Shown: one piece after another, positions 32,384-41,656 of the stretch
Position numbering within the stretch: position 1 is the first letter of the stretch
Layout of the letters: each line of letters starts with the position of its first letter
NCBI GenBank assembly: GCA_030425205.1
Contig: JAUIAP010000034.1
Span: 1-64,000 of the forward strand
Reading direction: 5' to 3'
DNA: 64,000 nt
Origin: Anaerolineae bacterium
GTDB taxonomy: Bacteria > Chloroflexota > Anaerolineae > Promineifilales > Promineifilaceae
Position numbers and translations under genes: made by a program
The notes under the pieces: model-generated
Told to the model about the DNA's origin: nothing
What the model saw: the letters and a program-made list of their open reading frames with translations, nothing else
Databases searched by the model: none

Positions 32384-33346
32384 ATGCTCAACTCAATCAT
32401 TCCCATCACGCTTACCAACATCGAGCGTGAACACCCCAACGTCGTCATCTCCCCACGCCGGCAGCATCCAATCTTTTATGGCTGCCTCGATTGGCATTCA
32501 GCCGTACACTCCCATTGGCAACTTGTCCGTGCCATTCGCGTCGCTCCAGATGCGCCATTTGCACCAGCCGTCCTTGCGCTGCTCGATAAGCAACTTGGCA
32601 ATGCCGCAGGACTGGCGCAAGAGACGGCATTCATGACCGCACATCCGCGCTATGAGTTGCCGTATGGGTGGGCATGGTTATTGCAACTGTGTGCAGAATT
32701 GCACGAGTGGGGCGGAAATCAAACGTGGCGCGACAATCTGCGACCGCTGGAAGCACTGGCCGCGCAGCGTATCAAGTTGTATCTGCCCAAGTTAGCCTAT
32801 CCACTTCGATCGGGCATGCACCGACAGACAGCATTTGCGATGACACTTATCTGGGATTGGGCGCAAATCGTTGGGGATGATGCGATGTTGCGCCTTATCG
32901 ATGAGCATGCGCGGCATTGGTTTGCCAACGACGAAAATGCACCGTTTGCCTATGAACCGTCGGGGACAGATTTTTTGTCGCCAAGTTTAGCAGAGGCCGA
33001 TTTAATGCGGCGACTGATGTCGCAAGATGCATTTATAGCGTGGTTCGGCCGATTTGCCCCCGACCTCACACGACTGCCCAAACCTGTCGCTGTCAGTGAT
33101 CCGAGCGATGGGCAGTTGGCTCATTTTGCTGGGTTAAATTTGAGTCGTGCGTGGATGTTGGAAGGGATAGCGGCACAGTTGCCGGTTGGGGAGCGACAGG
33201 CAAGCTTGCTCAATTCGGCCGAAAAACATCGTGCCGCTGGTCTTGATTATGCGACCAGCGACGAATACATGATCTCCCACTGGGTTCCGTCGTTTGCCGT
33301 CTATCTGTTGACCGCCAATGACGTGGGCCTAAAATTCCGGCAATAA
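32384..33346 (+). CDS. DUF2891 family protein
   Basis: A 320-residue protein of unknown function. HPIFYGCLDWHSAVHSHWQLVRAI, ELPYGWAWLLQL and a late SDEYMISHWVPSFAVYLL are the features I associate with DUF2891. The repeated Trp/His helices suggest an alpha/alpha-toroid fold like that of some glycoside-active enzymes, which is an inference. No signal peptide. No clear ribosome binding site precedes the ATG, but TAATGT lies 6 bases upstream, a possible leaderless arrangement. Its last 18 bases overlap the end of the convergent lon gene. Confidence 0.85.
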   Translation: MLNSIIPITLTNIEREHPNVVISPRRQHPIFYGCLDWHSAVHSHWQLVRAIRVAPDAPFAPAVLALLDKQLGNAAGLAQETAFMTAHPRYELPYGWAWLLQLCAELHEWGGNQTWRDNLRPLEALAAQRIKLYLPKLAYPLRSGMHRQTAFAMTLIWDWAQIVGDDAMLRLIDEHARHWFANDENAPFAYEPSGTDFLSPSLAEADLMRRLMSQDAFIAWFGRFAPDLTRLPKPVAVSDPSDGQLAHFAGLNLSRAWMLEGIAAQLPVGERQASLLNSAEKHRAAGLDYATSDEYMISHWVPSFAVYLLTANDVGLKFRQ

Positions 33347-35749
33347 CGCCACGTCTATCACATCCTCGATCCGTGATACTTCGACAAAATTGAGTTGCTG
33401 ACGCAGATTTTTGGGAATCTCCTGTAGATCGCTGTGGTTTTTCTTGGGCATGACGAACGTCTTGATACCGACGCGACCTGCCGCAAGAGCTTTTTCACGG
33501 ATACCGCCGACGGGGAGGACACGACCACGCAAGGTGATTTCCCCTGTCATGCCGACTGTGCGCGAAATCGGCCGATTTGTAAACGCCGAAATCAACGCAA
33601 TCGTCAAGGGAACGCCTGCGCTGGGGCCGTCTTTTGGCACGGCTCCTTCTGGCATGTGGATGTGAATATCGGTCGTGTCAAACCGTTCAGGCTCGATCCC
33701 AAGCTCTTTGCATCTGCTGCGCGTGTAGGTCAATGCCAAGCGTGCGCTCTCTTTCAGCACATCCCCCAACTTCCCCGTTAACTGCAAATTTCCCTTGCCG
33801 CCGGGCATCAGGTTGACTTCAATTGGCATCGTGTCGCCGCCGTTGGCCGTCCATGCAACCCCCATTGCCAGACCAACCTCATCCTCTTCATGCAGCATAT
33901 CTTCGCTAAATTTCGGTGCGCCGAGCAAGTCTTCGAGCTGTTTTCGACCGATCTTCTTGGGAAACCGCTTCCCCTCCGCCAACTTACGCGCCAACTTGCG
34001 ACAAACGCTGCCAATCTCGCGCTCCAAGTTGCGCACGCCCGCCTCATAGGTATATTGCCGAATCAACATCTTGAGCGTTGCTTCACTGATCTGAATGCCC
34101 TTATCGTCCAAGCCATGTTGTTCCAACTGACGGGGAATGATAAAGCGACGGCAGATTTCGATCTTTTCGTTGTCGAGATAACTGGAAAAGTCGATGATCT
34201 CCATGCGGTCGCGCAGTGGGGGCGGGATCGGCCGAAGGTTATTGGCCGTCGTCACAAACATCACGTTCGATAGATCTAAATCTAAATCGAGATAGTGATC
34301 GCGGAACGCATAATTTTGCTCAGGATCAAGCACCTCTAACAACGCTGACGACGGATCACCCCGAAAATCTTTGCCGATCTTGTCAATTTCATCCAGCATA
34401 AAGAGCGGATTGTTGGTTCCAACCCGCCGCAATGACTGCACAATCCGACCCGGCATCGCGCCAATATATGTCCGTCGATGACCGCGAATTTCCGCCTCAT
34501 CACGCATCCCGCCCAAGCTCATACGCACAAATTGACGATTCAACGCGCGCGCAATCGACTTTCCAAGCGACGTTTTCCCAACACCGGGCGGGCCGACAAA
34601 GCACAAAATCGGCGTTTTCATCTTGTCGGCCGCAATCGCCTTGACCGCAATATATTCGAGAATGCGATCCTTGATCTTTTCTAAACCATAATGATCGGCG
34701 TTGAGGACTTTAGCCGCATGGCGCACGTCGAGATTATCTTCCGACATTTTGTCCCAAGGAATGTCAACCAACCAATCCAAATAGTTGCGAATAACGCCCA
34801 TTTCAGGCGACATTGGGGGCATACTCGCCAGCCGCGCCAGCTCTTTATCTGCTTTCGCCTGCACGGGTTCTGGCAGCTCAATGTTGGCTATCGTCTCTTT
34901 TAGCTCGGCCAACTCTTGGGTGAAAATATCTCCTTCACCAAGTTCACCCTGAATGACGCGCATCTGTTCGCGCAGAAAATGTTCGCGTTGGCTCTTATCG
35001 ATCTCCTGCTGCACCTTATGGTGGATCATCGTTTCCGTTTCGAGCAGGTCAACTTCGCGCCCCAAGAGGACACTGATCGTGCGCAGTCGTTCGACGGGAT
35101 CGAGCGTTTCGAGCAGGCTTTGCTTCGCCTTGAGCGGTAGATCGAGCGTTGTTGTGATGAAGTCGGCGAGGAAACCCGCGTTTTCCGCATTGAGCGCAAA
35201 CGCGAAGGCATCGTCGGGAATGCGACGACTCATCTCGACCACTTTCTCGAACATATCGAGCGTAGCACGCATCAAGGCTTCTGTTTGTTCGTTCCAATCG
35301 TTGGGCTGATAAATCGGCCGAACACGCACGCGAATGTATGGCTCCCACTGCGTGAACGCGACAATTTCAACACGCCCCTGACCCTGACACAGCACACTCA
35401 AGCTGTTATCAGGCAGCCGCAACGTCTTTCCGACCCGTGCATGGGTCCCAATTAGATAAATATCACTCGCGCCGGGATGCAGTGATTCGCCATCGCGTTG
35501 CGCGGCTGCAATCAACGATTCGCCATGCTGCGCGGCTGCCTGAATGGCTGCCAGTGAGCTCTCGCGCCCGACAAAGAGCGGTGTCACCATTTGGGGAAAC
35601 AACACCATCCCGCGCAACGGTAGCAGCGGTCGTTCAAACGTGCCGTCATCATCCAATACGACATCATCGATCACTTCTTCGCTCAACTGCATCACTGCAC
35701 CGAGTAGATCGGGAAAGGGTGGGAAATCAAGGTCTTCTTCTTCAAACAT
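33329..35749 (-). CDS. lon: Lon ATP-dependent protease
   Basis: Lon degrades damaged and regulatory proteins in the cytoplasm. The 806-residue protein has the N-terminal LON substrate domain (residues about 40-240, PLLPLRGMVLFPQMVTPLFVG), a coiled region, the AAA+ module with Walker A GPPGVGKTS (386-394) and MLDEIDKIG, and the protease domain with Ser710 in PKDGPSAG and Lys753 in GGIREKA. The 43-residue spacing of Ser and Lys equals that of E. coli Lon. An acidic N-terminal extension of about 40 residues is a small peculiarity. No CIRCE-type heat-shock operator is visible upstream. Confidence 0.96.
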   Translation of the reverse strand: MFEEEDLDFPPFPDLLGAVMQLSEEVIDDVVLDDDGTFERPLLPLRGMVLFPQMVTPLFVGRESSLAAIQAAAQHGESLIAAAQRDGESLHPGASDIYLIGTHARVGKTLRLPDNSLSVLCQGQGRVEIVAFTQWEPYIRVRVRPIYQPNDWNEQTEALMRATLDMFEKVVEMSRRIPDDAFAFALNAENAGFLADFITTTLDLPLKAKQSLLETLDPVERLRTISVLLGREVDLLETETMIHHKVQQEIDKSQREHFLREQMRVIQGELGEGDIFTQELAELKETIANIELPEPVQAKADKELARLASMPPMSPEMGVIRNYLDWLVDIPWDKMSEDNLDVRHAAKVLNADHYGLEKIKDRILEYIAVKAIAADKMKTPILCFVGPPGVGKTSLGKSIARALNRQFVRMSLGGMRDEAEIRGHRRTYIGAMPGRIVQSLRRVGTNNPLFMLDEIDKIGKDFRGDPSSALLEVLDPEQNYAFRDHYLDLDLDLSNVMFVTTANNLRPIPPPLRDRMEIIDFSSYLDNEKIEICRRFIIPRQLEQHGLDDKGIQISEATLKMLIRQYTYEAGVRNLEREIGSVCRKLARKLAEGKRFPKKIGRKQLEDLLGAPKFSEDMLHEEDEVGLAMGVAWTANGGDTMPIEVNLMPGGKGNLQLTGKLGDVLKESARLALTYTRSRCKELGIEPERFDTTDIHIHMPEGAVPKDGPSAGVPLTIALISAFTNRPISRTVGMTGEITLRGRVLPVGGIREKALAAGRVGIKTFVMPKKNHSDLQEIPKNLRQQLNFVEVSRIEDVIDVALLPEF

Positions 35750-35990
35750 AGCTGTGCCTTTGAGCTGTGGAACAAAATACGAATCGCCTATTTTTAGGAA
35801 ACTGCAAATCCCAATACAAATGACTTGATTTGTAAAGCCATAAACTCCCTATTGTAGACGGTTGTGTTGGGGATTGAAAGGATTATTATACGGAATTATC
35901 CACACTCATGAAGCCTCTGCAATTGAATACAGACGCACAAACCTGTATCCTTTTCATCGTAAACAAGATTGAGCAAGTTGAGGAGCGATC

Positions 35991-37178
35991 ATGACTGTAC
36001 TAACCGATTACAACGCATTTGACGGCCGTCACTGGGAAACGGGTTCCGTCCACAACTACTACCGTCACGGTGGCATCGTCGCGCCTCATACGGATGAATC
36101 ACCCAGCGAAGCGTTGCTCATGGGCATTAGCGGCGGGATCGTTTTTGGCTACTTCTCATTTGCCTACTCAGGATATGACCCGATTTTGGCACTGCTGACA
36201 CGCAACACATTTGATCCGCTCGAAACGCTGTTCTCACGATTGGGTGTCGTGAAAAAGGTGCAGCAAACCGCAAATGCGGACAAGGGACGCGCCAATCTAC
36301 TAAGTGCGCTGGAAGATGGCTCGCCTGCAATCGTTTGGGCGGATATGTGGTCGTTGCCTTACAACGGGCTGGTTTATGATGAAGGGATGTGGGGCATGAT
36401 GCCGCTCGTGGTGTATGGGTTGGATGAGGAGGCATATATTGCCGATCGGTCTGCAGTTGGGCTGCGAGTTTCTGCCGAAAATTTCCAAGCCGCTCGTTCG
36501 CGCATCAAGAAGGATAAACATCGCATGATGCTGTTGGAAGCCCCCGATTGGACGATGTTGCCCATAGCCGTCACGGCTGGTATCCATGACACCATCAAGC
36601 TATTTACTGAAAAACCGCCAAAAGGGAGTGCCAACAACTTCGGTCTTAACGCCTACAAACAGTGGGTCAAATTGCTGACCAAATCGGCAGGGCGGCAAAG
36701 CTGGGACAAAGTGTTTCCATCTGGCATAGAACTATTTGCAGGATTGACTGGTATCTTTGAGCGTACAACGACATTCGGACAAGCTCGCTGTGGTGCCGAT
36801 CGCCATACCTTTGCCGACTTTCTGGCTGAGGCGAGCATCATTTTGCAAGAAGCAGCCTTGCGGGATGTGAGTCAGCTATTTCGAGAATCGGCCGATGCAT
36901 GGTGCGCGATGAACCAAATCGCCTTGCCTGACGAACTAGAAATATTGGCGGAAACGCGACGACTGTTATTGGAACGCCAGCGATTATTTATTGAAAAGGG
37001 CAACGCCTCGATCGAACGACGTACTGAGATTTCTACTCGTTTAAAGGTGCTGCACGAGGCGTTTGAGCTAAGTTCGGCCGAAATCTCCCAGCTAAAGAAT
37101 CAAATCGCCGTTCAAGTGATGGTCATCCACGACATAGAGCAGCGAGCGATTGCTGCATTGAGCGATGCAATGGGATAG
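35991..37178 (+). CDS. BtrH-like protein (BtrH_N plus DUF4872-type)
   Basis: A 395-residue protein. The N-terminal half (GRHWETGSVHNYYRHGG, then SEALLMGISGGIVFGYFSF and DMWSLPYNG) resembles BtrH, an acyltransferase of butirosin biosynthesis, and the C-terminal half looks like DUF4872. Related proteins usually have a Cys where this one has Trp in the HWET stretch, so it may lack the acyl-transfer nucleophile. The last 100 residues form a predicted coiled coil (LKVLHEAFELSSAEISQLKNQ). GAGGAG precedes the ATG by 7 bases. No antibiotic-type genes are nearby. The family assignment is from pattern memory. Confidence 0.6.
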   Translation: MTVLTDYNAFDGRHWETGSVHNYYRHGGIVAPHTDESPSEALLMGISGGIVFGYFSFAYSGYDPILALLTRNTFDPLETLFSRLGVVKKVQQTANADKGRANLLSALEDGSPAIVWADMWSLPYNGLVYDEGMWGMMPLVVYGLDEEAYIADRSAVGLRVSAENFQAARSRIKKDKHRMMLLEAPDWTMLPIAVTAGIHDTIKLFTEKPPKGSANNFGLNAYKQWVKLLTKSAGRQSWDKVFPSGIELFAGLTGIFERTTTFGQARCGADRHTFADFLAEASIILQEAALRDVSQLFRESADAWCAMNQIALPDELEILAETRRLLLERQRLFIEKGNASIERRTEISTRLKVLHEAFELSSAEISQLKNQIAVQVMVIHDIEQRAIAALSDAMG

Positions 37179-37188
37179 CTGCTGGCGA

Positions 37189-38259
37189 CTAAATTTGCCG
37201 ATAGATATTTAGCGTTTGCGCCGCTGTTTGTTGCCATGAGAATTGGGCGGCTTGCTGCAAGCCAAGCTGGGCGCGTTGGGTGAGTTCAGCAGGGTGGGTG
37301 AGCAGGTGGTCGAGAGTGTGGGCGATGGAATCGGCCGATTTTGCATCAAAATAAGCAGCAGCCTCACCACCAACCTCTGGCAAGCTCGAACTGTCGCTAC
37401 AGGCAACCGCGGTCCCACACGCCATCGCCTCAATCACGGGCAGCCCAAATCCTTCGTATAGTGACGGAAAGACAAAGAGTGTCGCACCACTGTACAAGCC
37501 TGCCAAATCGTCTGTCTCAATTCGACCCAAAAATCGCACTTGCTCTTGCAAGTTGAGCCTTTCCACAATCATTTTCGGCTCAGGGTGTTCAGGCAACCAT
37601 GCCCCGGCAATCACCAATAGCGGTGCGTCTGGCAGCTGCGCGACCGCCTCAATCAGCGCAACGATATTTTTGTGCGGCTTGTTGCTACCGAAGTACAGCA
37701 GATAGTTTTCGGGCAGATCGAATTTCGCGCGCACAGGCGCGGAATCAACAGGGCGAAAGTGGGGGGCGGCTGCGAGTGGTGTAACGGAGAGTGGCTTTTG
37801 TGGGTTGTAGAAGCGGATGAGGTCTTGCTGGGTTGCGTTGGAGATGGAGATGAGGATATCGGCCGATTTCACCGCCAACCCATGTGCGAACCGAAACAAT
37901 AGCCGTGCGCGTGCCGAAAAATGTTCTGGATAGTACAGCGCGATAAAGTCGTAAACGGTCAAAATCGTCGGCACATTCGGCCGATATGGCATGAGGTAAT
38001 ACGGTGAATGATAAAGCGTTGCCTTCTTGTCTTTCAACAATCGTGGTATTTCCCACTGCTGATTCAAAGAAAAATTCCCGCTATTTACAGTTAACTGCTG
38101 ACTGTTAATAGTTGACTTTATTGTGCCGATTGCGGTCAGCGACTCGTCTTCTGACAGCAGTGGTAGCAACGCGGCGTGGAGATTGCGCGTGTATCGGCCG
38201 ATTCCGGGGAAGTGCGGGGTGGCAACGCGGGTGTCAACGACGTATTTTTTCACGCGCAT
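37189..38259 (-). CDS. GT4 family glycosyltransferase with an inserted repeat peptide
   Basis: A 356-residue GT-B enzyme of the mannosyltransferase-like GT4 group. It begins MRVKKYVVDTRVATPHFPGIGRYTRNL; the donor-binding lobe opens with YLLYFGSNKPHKNI and the E-x7-E motif is in PSLYEGFGLPVIEAMACGTAV. Residues about 47-61 (TIKSTINSQQLTVNS) are encoded by a 7-bp tandem repeat array (38081-38116) and look like an insertion in a loop of the N-terminal lobe. The ATG at 38259 has GAGGA upstream and overlaps the methyltransferase gene by 26 bp, so the two are coupled. It is the last gene of the glycan cluster. Confidence 0.9.
   Translation of the reverse strand: MRVKKYVVDTRVATPHFPGIGRYTRNLHAALLPLLSEDESLTAIGTIKSTINSQQLTVNSGNFSLNQQWEIPRLLKDKKATLYHSPYYLMPYRPNVPTILTVYDFIALYYPEHFSARARLLFRFAHGLAVKSADILISISNATQQDLIRFYNPQKPLSVTPLAAAPHFRPVDSAPVRAKFDLPENYLLYFGSNKPHKNIVALIEAVAQLPDAPLLVIAGAWLPEHPEPKMIVERLNLQEQVRFLGRIETDDLAGLYSGATLFVFPSLYEGFGLPVIEAMACGTAVACSDSSSLPEVGGEAAAYFDAKSADSIAHTLDHLLTHPAELTQRAQLGLQQAAQFSWQQTAAQTLNIYRQI
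38081..38116. repeat. Heptanucleotide tandem repeat inside a GT4 gene
   Basis: CTATTTA, CAGTTAA, CTGCTGA, CTGTTAA and TAGTTGA are in register on the plus strand. In the gene's own direction they are translated without a stop as STINSQQLTVNS. Five 7-mers are 35 bp; with the flanks the frame is kept. Confidence 0.8.
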
Positions 38260-39034
38260 CTTCCTCACCTGTGAAAAATGGGGTCTCAAAAAATTGTTGG
38301 TGCAGTATCTCTGTAAAATAGCCCCGTTTCTCCGTTCTTTCGACCAGATAAAACGAGCCAACTGCTGCCATTGGGAATAGACGACTCAACCGCGTGCTGA
38401 GAGTGGGAGGAAATGGATAGAAGTTTGACCCTTTGAAATCAACTACTTTGAAATAGTCATTAGTTTCAAGAAAATGGGTAAACGAGCGGCGCGTGAAGGC
38501 GCGAACGTGCGGACCAAGTACATCAATTGTTGTGGGCTGTTGACCCAATAACAATGCAATGCGATTATGCAACGATGCGAGATTGGGAACCCCAATAATT
38601 AGTTTCCCATTTGGTTTAAGAACGCGTCCAACTTCTGCGATGATGAAAAAAATTTCTTTAGTATGTTCCAAGATTTGATTGGCAACGACGACATCGAAAG
38701 ATTGATCCTCAAATGGAAAACGTTCTCGTTCAATATCAAGCGACGCGATGGTGATCCCCTTTTCACGTGCGGCTTGGATGTAGGGTGCGTACGACTCAAT
38801 TCCAAACAGGTGCGCAGGGATGTTGGCTTGCGCTTGGATATTCAGCAAGTCATGACCGTTTCCCAAACCTACGTCAAGTAGTTGAGTGGGATGGGAATGC
38901 GCGTTGACATGCGACGCACCCCATGCCGCGATGATCTCACGCCCATAATTGAGCGACTCTGTGCCGTTTTTTAGATTGAATAAAAATCTTCTCAGCATTG
39001 ATAATATAACCTCTTGAATCTCGACGGGGTTCAT
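38234..39034 (-). CDS. Class I SAM-dependent methyltransferase
   Basis: A 266-residue methyltransferase of the Methyltransf_11 kind. Motif I is LLDVGLGNGHDLL, the acidic residue after strand 2 is in FGIESY, and FPFEDQSFDVVVANQILEH is motif II/post-II. It probably methylates a sugar or lipid-linked intermediate, given the glycosyltransferases on both sides. The ATG at 39034 is used; ATG at 38998 (MLRRFLFNLKNG), with AGAGG upstream, is equally possible. It overlaps the next GT4 gene. Confidence 0.85.
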   Translation of the reverse strand: MNPVEIQEVILSMLRRFLFNLKNGTESLNYGREIIAAWGASHVNAHSHPTQLLDVGLGNGHDLLNIQAQANIPAHLFGIESYAPYIQAAREKGITIASLDIERERFPFEDQSFDVVVANQILEHTKEIFFIIAEVGRVLKPNGKLIIGVPNLASLHNRIALLLGQQPTTIDVLGPHVRAFTRRSFTHFLETNDYFKVVDFKGSNFYPFPPTLSTRLSRLFPMAAVGSFYLVERTEKRGYFTEILHQQFFETPFFTGEEDAREKIRR

Positions 39035-39113
39035 TCGCAATAGGAATATTGAGGATTTTGCAAATTTATGGTCGCACCATTAGTTCTTCAGAGTGTCAAA
39101 TTCAGGCAAATTT

Positions 39114-40250
39114 TTAGAGCCACGCATTCTGTAGAACGACTGCAACATTGGCGACCGTTTGCTCCATTGTAAACTGTTGTATAACATGTTGACGACCATT
39201 CTGACCAAACCAGTGACAACGTTCAACATTGTCCAACAAATCAAGAATCGCGGTTGGCAATTCATCTGCTGATACAAGTAAGCCTGTCTTGTTGTCAACA
39301 ACAATTTCTGGTAAAGCTCCATGCTTAAGTGCAACGACTGGTTTTGCCATTGCCATCGCCTCGATATTGACCAAGCCAAATGGCTCAGGATCACCGGGAT
39401 GCACGAAGATGTCAAGGGCAGCGAGTGCTGCTTCCGTATCAGATTGATGCCCCGCGAAGCGGACATGTTCTGTTAAATCAAGTTCCCTAGATGTTGCATG
39501 TACCAACTGTTCAAATCCGTCTGCTGTGCCAAATGGTGAGCCGCCGATGATGGCGAAATAGGTCTCAGGACGTTCGCGCAAGATTGCGGCGGCCATCTGT
39601 AAAAAGCGCAGTTGTCCTTTCCATGGTCTCATTCGCCCCATCATGCCGATCAGCGGTGCCTCTAATGGGATATTGAAGGATTGGCGAAAGAGTGTGCCAT
39701 CTGTTGTGGGGTCAAATCGACCGATTTCGATTCCATTGTGAACGACATGAACTTTGGCAGACTTGGGCAAGTGGGCGGCAGTTGCATGTGAGTTGGCAAT
39801 GACGATACGAGAACTGGTGATGAATAGGTGTTTGAGGGTCGTGTCGATGTGGGGGGATTTCGGCCGATTTTCACTTAGCCAAAAGTCGCGCATGTGCCAA
39901 ATAAGCGGCTTGCGACTTATTCTTGCAGCCAAAACCCCATAAGTTTGAGCGCGAATGGTGTTGGTGTAGAGGGCCTGCGCGTCGATTTGATGCGCGATTT
40001 TTGCGATTGCACTTGCGCCGCGCCAGAGGTCAATAGGCGACTTGGGTGATTTTCTCAAGCGAGGTAGCGGAACGATATGGACGGGAACTCCTGCGTCGCG
40101 TGCGTCCCGTGCCAACGTGCCCTCAACGGTTGCAAGCTGCGGCTGCCAGCCGTCGAGCTGGCGCATCAGCATGAGCAGACTATTTTCTGCGCCACCGATG
40201 GCGGCGGCGTGGTCGATGAAGAGGATAGGACGTTGATGTGATGGTGGCAT
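39114..40250 (-). CDS. GT4 family glycosyltransferase
   Basis: A 378-residue GT-B glycosyltransferase. RPILFIDHAAAIGGAENSLLMLM is the Gly-rich acceptor-lobe start, LIGMMGRMRPWKGQLRFL opens the donor lobe, and the motif PGDPEPFGLVNIEAMAMAKPVVA contains the catalytic acidic pair. The ATG at 40250 is preferred to a TTG two codons earlier. It belongs to the surface-glycan cluster; donor and acceptor sugars cannot be told from sequence. Confidence 0.9.
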   Translation of the reverse strand: MPPSHQRPILFIDHAAAIGGAENSLLMLMRQLDGWQPQLATVEGTLARDARDAGVPVHIVPLPRLRKSPKSPIDLWRGASAIAKIAHQIDAQALYTNTIRAQTYGVLAARISRKPLIWHMRDFWLSENRPKSPHIDTTLKHLFITSSRIVIANSHATAAHLPKSAKVHVVHNGIEIGRFDPTTDGTLFRQSFNIPLEAPLIGMMGRMRPWKGQLRFLQMAAAILRERPETYFAIIGGSPFGTADGFEQLVHATSRELDLTEHVRFAGHQSDTEAALAALDIFVHPGDPEPFGLVNIEAMAMAKPVVALKHGALPEIVVDNKTGLLVSADELPTAILDLLDNVERCHWFGQNGRQHVIQQFTMEQTVANVAVVLQNAWL

Positions 40251-40348
40251 TTGCAAAATAGCCTATGTGTCTACTGAATTAGCCGTTGAGAGCGCGAAGG
40301 TCGCAGAGAAAATTAGAGATATTCGTGTGATTAGTGGCTTTTCCTATT

Positions 40349-41647
40349 CTAAAACCCCAATTTATCAAGAAAAAAGACAAATCGGTACAGCGTGATTTCA
40401 TACCAAGTTGGCGGGTGATTAGCCAAGACAAGGTCAAAACGATAGACGACAAATAGAAAGAAGTTTAGTCCTATCAACGTGCCAATGCCAAGAGCTAGAG
40501 TTAGGCGGTGCTTGTGCGCCAACCACCAGCGTATTATGGCCGCCAGCGCAATCGTCAGAAAGGGTAGGCAGACGATAAACATGCGTCCGCCAAACGCATC
40601 CCCTTGCCACCACTCACGCCACGCACTCACAATGTAAAGTTGAATGACAAATGCCAGCACGGTAGCGATGGCAACATGACGACTTGAACGATACAAAAAG
40701 AAAATCCCAACCAGTGCAAGCGAATAGATTGGGTGCCAGATGATCAGTCCACGATAGCTGGAAAACAGGACTGCCCCAATGCGTGGGGAGAGCCAGAAGA
40801 AAGATTGTGTACTTTCGCTTGTGTAGGGGGCGGCAAACGCATCCCCATAAACCAAATACCAAAAGAGCAGTTGAATGGCATAAATGCCTAGTGCGACGAT
40901 GCCGCTTTCGAGCGCACGCCACGCCGTTTGAAAAAAGGGTTGCCGACTTATTAACTGCATCACAAACGGGATGATGAGAAATAGACCATCTTGCGGCCGA
41001 ACGAGCGCCATAAAACCTGCGATGATGCCGTATAAAAGTGCCGTTTTGTGCGAAATTGGCTCGTTGCGGCGCGTCAAATAGATGTAGGTGAATAGACCGC
41101 TTAAGCAGAGAGAAACGGTGTGCGACATGTACGGCTCGGCCGTCATATAGTAAATTAGATTGCCTGCAAACAGAAAGGAGAGCGTGGCGATTAGGCTGAT
41201 AAATGGGCGAAAGAAGATCAGCGCACAGCGGTAACAAAGCCACAGACCAATGCCGCCATAGATGATGCTGCCACTCAGGACAATAGCTTGATAGAATTGG
41301 CTCGTCCCATCTACAGAGTCACTGCCTCCCAAAACGGCAGCAATATGCGCGATTAGAAAAAACGGAGACCAGAAAATCGCCGTGCCAATAGGCCAGCGAT
41401 TGCCCGGAATACCGTTGGCAGTCAGCGTTGTGCGGTGTCTCGAATCGGCTGGATAAAACCGTGCATACTCATCTGTAAAATCGAAATCCCTATCTAGCAG
41501 AATCGACGGCAGATTACTGTAATACCCAATACCGTCTGAGCCGATCAAATTATTGTCAATACGCGGCAGTGCAAGCGATAGTAAAAAGACCGCTAGACAA
41601 AGCGATGTTGCCAAAAATAAGATGTGATAGGGCTTGATGAGACGCAT
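40349..41647 (-). CDS. Polytopic membrane protein of the glycan cluster
   Basis: A 432-residue protein with about ten hydrophobic helices. An early external loop (NNLIGSDGIGYYSNLPSILLDRDFDF) contains acidic residues, placed as in GT-C glycosyltransferases, and PGNRWPIGTAIFWSPFF follows. I recognise no named family with certainty; a lipid-linked sugar transferase of the GT39/GT83 kind is the best guess. It ends 98 bp before the GT4 gene and starts 9 bp after the next membrane protein, so it is in the cluster operon. Confidence 0.65.
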   Translation of the reverse strand: MRLIKPYHILFLATSLCLAVFLLSLALPRIDNNLIGSDGIGYYSNLPSILLDRDFDFTDEYARFYPADSRHRTTLTANGIPGNRWPIGTAIFWSPFFLIAHIAAVLGGSDSVDGTSQFYQAIVLSGSIIYGGIGLWLCYRCALIFFRPFISLIATLSFLFAGNLIYYMTAEPYMSHTVSLCLSGLFTYIYLTRRNEPISHKTALLYGIIAGFMALVRPQDGLFLIIPFVMQLISRQPFFQTAWRALESGIVALGIYAIQLLFWYLVYGDAFAAPYTSESTQSFFWLSPRIGAVLFSSYRGLIIWHPIYSLALVGIFFLYRSSRHVAIATVLAFVIQLYIVSAWREWWQGDAFGGRMFIVCLPFLTIALAAIIRWWLAHKHRLTLALGIGTLIGLNFFLFVVYRFDLVLANHPPTWYEITLYRFVFFLDKLGF

Positions 41648-41656
41648 GTTGATTGG

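Noticed and set aside
35750..35990. CIRCE or other heat-shock operator before lon
   Set aside because: No TTAGCACTC/GAGTGCTAA repeat is present and no other strong inverted repeat was found.
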